Both the position numbers and the translations under genes were made by a program. This document shows positions 36,101 through 42,100 of a stretch of DNA of 64,000 bases, one piece after another. The stretch covers positions 17,182,344-17,246,343 of the forward strand of contig ML677334.1 of NCBI GenBank assembly GCA_007922305.1. The letters run 5' to 3'. How positions within the stretch are numbered: the stretch's first letter is position 1; each line of letters begins with the position of its first letter. Source of the stretch: Dermatemys mawii. Its lineage: Eukaryota; Chordata; Testudines; Dermatemydidae. The notes below the pieces were generated by a model. That model was not told where the DNA came from. It saw only the letters and a program-made list of their open reading frames with translations, and ran no database searches.

Positions 36101-39100
36101 AGCTCTAGCATTTCAAGGAGTGGGATTAGCTTTTCACAAGATGGTGATGGTTTAGGAGTTTATCAGAAATGTCTTTAGTCACTTAAAAAAACAAAACAAA
36201 ACAAAAAAATCCCTGCCTGAAGGGAAAGCTAAACTCAATTCTTCTGAAATCCCAGTATTTCTAGGACTATTACAGGACTCTTATTTTTTCCTCTGGTTTT
36301 CTGAAGGAGATGTTCCCATTCCAAATGACATTATTTGCAGTAATGGAAGCAGAAGGGAGCTATTTTCTGTAGCAGAAATTTAACACCTCCTGACAAACCG
36401 CATATAAGTAGGCTTTAAAGGATTCAATTTTTATTTCTGTAAATGTCAGTAAATATTGACTTCACCATGCACATACAAATCAACAAAAAACATTTCTAGT
36501 TATAATAATCAAAATTTACAAATAGTCAAGGGAAGAGAAAAGCTGCATGGGAACTTATCAGAGTTTGATTTAAGGCAATTTACTTTGTATATTTTGACAT
36601 GTGATGTTGATAATTTGTGCTTTGATGGCTTTTCAATGGGCCCTCCACTCGTGGGTGAATTTCACCCGGTATATACGGCACAGACCAAAAACTACATTTA
36701 GTAAGTTCAGAATAGTAAATACCATTTTTTAATTAAAAATCCATATCTATTTCCATCTTCCCCGGGGTGTCATTTAACTTTGCTAATATATCTCATTCAT
36801 TGTATTATGCTATATTTATAACAAAGTAACATGAAAAAATAAAGATACATACATGACTAGGCTCAGTTTTGAGCATCTCAGTTGTTAGATCATAGATGTA
36901 AAACTTGAATAAAAAATTGAACCTCAAACAACCCTGATATTAGTGAACCTCACTAATTAATATCAAGGACAGAAATTTGATAAATAATAAGCAAGGGCCC
37001 AACAGTGCTCCCACTGAAGTAAATGCAAAAACTGCAAGGAAAGGAGAATAGGGTCCCAAGCAAATAAATACCAAAAGGATAACCTCACAAGTATGTACTT
37101 GGGCTCATTTATCTTTATCATTGTCATTTAAGTTCTAGTTATGACATTTAATATTTTAGCAAATATGCTGCAGTATAAAATTCTCAGCCTATGAACCATC
37201 ACTATGCAAGTAAAAATGTATTTCGAAACCCAGTACTTCTGAACATAATGAAACCATCAAGATGTGCCGCGAGACTCTGATCCACAATGGGAGTGCAGAA
37301 ATGCTCACCATCGCGTAGGATCAGGACCATAACCAGCCTTAACCAACATGTGAATTTATGATTGCTCCCCTTGTCTTCCCTTTTTACCAGTTTGAGAGAG
37401 CATCACACTGTCTCTTTCCTAAAATTAGACTGTGAGCTCTTCAGGGCAGAGACCAGGTCTCATCTGATCTGTGACTTGCCTAAACATTCTTTGGGTGCTA
37501 GACCGACAAAGAGCAAACATATTTTTTATAAAAATAATTGACTTTTGAGCATTATGAGACTTATTATAGCATTCTGCTATTAAATTTTTGCCCTTAGCTG
37601 GGGAGTTACCAACAATATGTCATGCAGATTAACAATGTGCTAACTGGCAAGTTTTTTATTTCATGTTAAATAGAGAGCCACATTAAAACATGTTTTAATT
37701 GCATATGCCACTTCTTTAAGCATCTTTCAATTGTACTTTAGCAATAATCTTATTTTCAACTGCCATACCAGCCTGCATTCTGACACTTTAAAGATAATGT
37801 CTAATACACAAAGGGTGTGATTTTCAAAAGCACTCGATGTTGACCTAATTCCACTCCCACCAAAGGCAATGGTAAGACTCCCACTGATTTCAATAGGACA
37901 GTTTGGCTGAGGCACAGTGCTTTTAAAAACACCACCCAACATAGATTCATACAAAAGAACACACAAGCGGATATAAAGAATGTAGTCACTGTTCATTACT
38001 CGGTTCCAGGTCTTCGCCAACATGGCATTTACCTAAATCCTCATCAAGTTTGGTCTTTGGTGGCTCCCATGGTGGCCGGGCTGCTTTGGCTTTTGCTTGT
38101 CGCTTTCCTAATTCCTCGTCAAACCTCTCATACAAATCTCGGAGCCGACTTGTTCCAACCACCGTGGAGTCCCCCTGATAATGATAACAAACCAAAAAAC
38201 AAAAACAGAAAATTAAAGGAGGCTTTGATGGGAGTACACCTGCCCCGCACTGGACAGGAAAGGGTTAACCCCATATTATGGGTTGTGGAAGCTATGCCCC
38301 CTCGCCTCTGCTGCCCTAACTGGGATCACAGTCTAATAGGGAGCAGCCCAGATCAGTCGGGACTGACCACTGAGGACTATTCCTGAGGACATGACGTGCC
38401 AAAAAAATTTAAAATTCTGTGCCAAAAAATTCTGCATACAATATTTTAAAATTCTGCAAAATTCTGCTAATTTTATTTGTCAAATAAATGTGAAGGCTCC
38501 AGAATGGCATTGGGGAGCACAGGCCACTTGCTGCCCAGAGTTGGGAGTTTGCAGAGCTTCCTGCAGCCAGGACTAGCAGCTGAGCCTGGCGCAGGGTAGA
38601 AGCCGCAAGCCGTGCCTTCCCCAGTCTCGCCTCTTGCCCCACCTTGATTTACCTCTCTGCTGGCTGCCCTGGGCCGCAGAAACATACTGCTGGGGAGGGT
38701 CGCATGACCACTGTCGTGGCTTCCCTTTGCTTCCCCATCAGAAAGTCATTTTCCTGTGAGGAAGCAAAAAATCTGCAGGGGACATAAATTTTGTGTATGC
38801 GCAGTGGTGCAGAATTCCCCCAGGAGTAGAGAATGTGTGTTGCAGGCTCCCGCTCAGGATCTACCAGACCACAAAAGCCGGACACTCTGAGACCCAGGCA
38901 AATACCTGGCTATACACTGAAGCCCACTAGGGGAAGGAATTGTTGGGAACGTCACTGGCCAATAACCCTAGAGATCCAGAGGACCTGTGGACTACAGCAC
39001 AGGAAGACAGGGTAGGAAGTAGCCCAGGAGAACCAGACATTGAACCGGTTGTGGAACCGGGAACAGAGCCAGTGTGTTTCGAAGGGACTCCTGCTGATTC

Positions 39101-42100
39101 AGTGGCAGATAACTCACCGCTGATAGGGCCCTGGGCTGTTGGAATAGGGAGGGCCTGGGTCTCCCTACCCCGGCCACCAACTCACCCCTGGGTGATAAGT
39201 GACCCCCTGCCTGGCCAGTAGGCCATATTGCCCCACTTAGATAAGCAGTCCTAATGACATCAGCACCGAGGCTATACTGCCCTGGCCTGCATCAAAGGCA
39301 ACCCCATCAAACTTAGGCTATCAGGCTATCCGGCCCTACATCCAGGACAGTTCCCCTGATAAGTTAATGTCTTAAAATATGGTGTGGTTTCATCATTCCA
39401 GAATGAACAAATGAAAAAATCAACAAGATAAAAAATATTTCCTAGAAATGGCCCAGTGTAGCCTGGAAATTTTGTATCAAATCACTAGGACATATGTAAA
39501 GACTCTGATGATAGAGAACTGCATTCAATTGTACACTGCCATTATCGGTAGAGCACTGTGAGAATACAAAATCTGCATCTGCATCCAATCCATGAACCGT
39601 GAACACAGTCCACAGAAATCCACAGATTTGCAGACCTCTAGATATACAATTTAGATCTTCATCCATTCTCTATCCGCAAACATGGTCTGCGAATATCTGA
39701 ATCTGTGGATTGCATTACCAAATAACTGAGGGGTGATGAAAAGGAAACTGGAGGGAAAAGAAAATTGAGGAGCATTTAGCACTTGATAAAACAAAAATGT
39801 AAAGCTGTTAAAATGCTTGTAGTAATCATTGTATAGAAGGACAGTACATAGTAACTGAGGGATCTTCAGAGACGTACCACTTGATCCATAGGGTCATTTG
39901 AATAGTAGTTTTCTGAATGGGTACAACGAACCCAAACAGGCTTGAGCAATTCTTCATCTTCCTCTTCATTTTTTTCAGAAGTAATCTCCTCTGGCTCTTT
40001 GTCTTTAATAGCGGTATAACTCTTTTCTTTATTGGCACTCTGATTCTCTGACCACCTCTCTCTCTCCTCCTCCCATCGAGGTCTCTTTCTCTCTCGGCTG
40101 GGAGATCGGCTTCAACAGGAGAAAAGAAAGAAAAGCAATCACAAGTTGTTTTGTTTTTTAATATTGATATAGTTATAATACAAAATGAATAGTTTACTTC
40201 AAATCAATAGGCCATTTTACCATGTAACTTGTAGTAGTCATATGGTAAAACATTTCCCAGAAATGGCCCAGTGTAGCCTGGAAACTTTGTATCAAATCAC
40301 TAGGAGATATGTAAAGACCCTGATGATAGAGAACTGCATTCAATTGTATGCTGCCATTATCGGTAGAGTCCTGTGACGATACAAAACCTGCATCTGCATC
40401 CAATCCATGAAGTGAGAACACAGTATTTCCTTATTTTAAGCAGTTAACTTTCAGCGGTAAATATTAGCTTTTGGCACAAATCTAGCATATGGAGTCACTT
40501 AGCAGCAACTCTGGAGTTAAGACTGAAATTTTTTTTATTTATAATTTTAGGGTCTATTTTTGACCACATTGCAACTCTCAAAAAAACCCTCATTTTAGCC
40601 TAAAATGCTTATTTTCATATCAAATTAGATTTGGAGGGGTTTCTTGGTTTAGTTTTGTTTTAAAGGTTTGAAGCAAAATCAACCATACTCTGAAAAAGTA
40701 AACATTTTGGGTTTTTTTAAAAGAAGGGAAGACTGGCGTCAAAATTTTATCAGCATGTGTATGGAATGGTCATATTATTCATGTAGACAGAACCCTTTTC
40801 CACCACATCAGATTATCATATTTTCCCAATTCACTCTGTGTAATATGCAAAAACTTTCTTAGTAGTGTTTTAGGAAGTTTTAAAAAAATTGAGACTTTTT
40901 TTTGTATCCCTCTACCTATAAAACCAATAAAGCTATCATTAGGCTAATGATATAGAGGTCAGACAAAGCCATAAAGACCTCTAAAGTGACCTAAAGCAGT
41001 TATCCTACACAGGGCTTTGGAGCGGTGCTCCAGCCCTTCTTCAGATCCAGGCAAAAACCTGCAGCTCCAGCTCCGGGCTCCACTCCAAAGCCCTGATCCT
41101 ACACGTAACAACATCTTGATTTTAAATTCTGTGATCTGGGTACCTTATAAGCTAGCAGTGGGTGCTAAGAGGCTCCCACTGTGCAGCAGTGAAGTCCACT
41201 GTCCAATGGTCTAATATTCCTGTTTCTAGCTTTGTAGGGCCTCAAGATATCAAACTTTAAATTCATGACATTTTCTTATAAAGGAAATCTGTTACCAGGT
41301 CAGGACTGAATTTTGTCCGTCCTGAGGCAGATATATGTAAACGTACACATGCACAGCCTGATAAGACTTTCAAGATCAAATATCCCATCTTACCTCCCTG
41401 TTCTTTTGTAATCTTTTTTGTAGAACCTGTCTGAAGATGGCGATCTTCGGCTATCACGATGCCTATGTCTTTCCCTCTCCCGTTCCCTTTAAGAATTTAA
41501 AACAAGCAGGTTAAACAGGAAATCCTGAATTTTGTAAATACTGTTCCTGAAACAGCACAGAACCAGTTTTAAGTCAATTGTCAGCACTGTTGTAAGTTGT
41601 GCGTTCCAACAGTTAGATTCCATGAAACCTGGAAGCTTTGTGGTGTCAATCTATTCCTCAAGGAATTTATGATAGACAGTCCCCTCCATTTTCCCTGCTT
41701 TCATCCATAAGGACATCTATCTTAATATACTATTAATTTATACTCAGTGTAGACAGCCGATATAGTACACCGTCAGAGTCACTCCCATTCTGCCTGTCGC
41801 TCTTCTGTTATAAATGGAAGTCCTGCTTACTCCAGCTGCTACCATTTCACTTAGAGACAGAGCAAGAAACTATTCCCCACACAATAACTTCAGAATCACA
41901 GCAATAATTCAAATACATGTCTTATACAAGCCCTCTGACCTTCATAGTTTATTTTTATGCACTTCTGAGGTGGCTAAGATAGCCAATAAAAAAAAAAAAA
42001 AAAAGACGTCTCCACAGCCTAATACTATGACTCCACCTGTGAACACTTATACATGAGTAAATTTACAGGCACAAGCAGTCCTAAACACCACCACCTTGAT

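Larger units (their letters stand above)
35412..38032 (-). other. DROSHA intron 4-5
   Basis: Old repeat fragments at 37,428 and 37,800; otherwise nothing seen. Confidence 0.75.

Noticed and set aside
38940..39221. 93-codon ORF with [10 protein letters not shown]
   Set aside because: Inside an LTR-like repeat; no known domain and no splice evidence.
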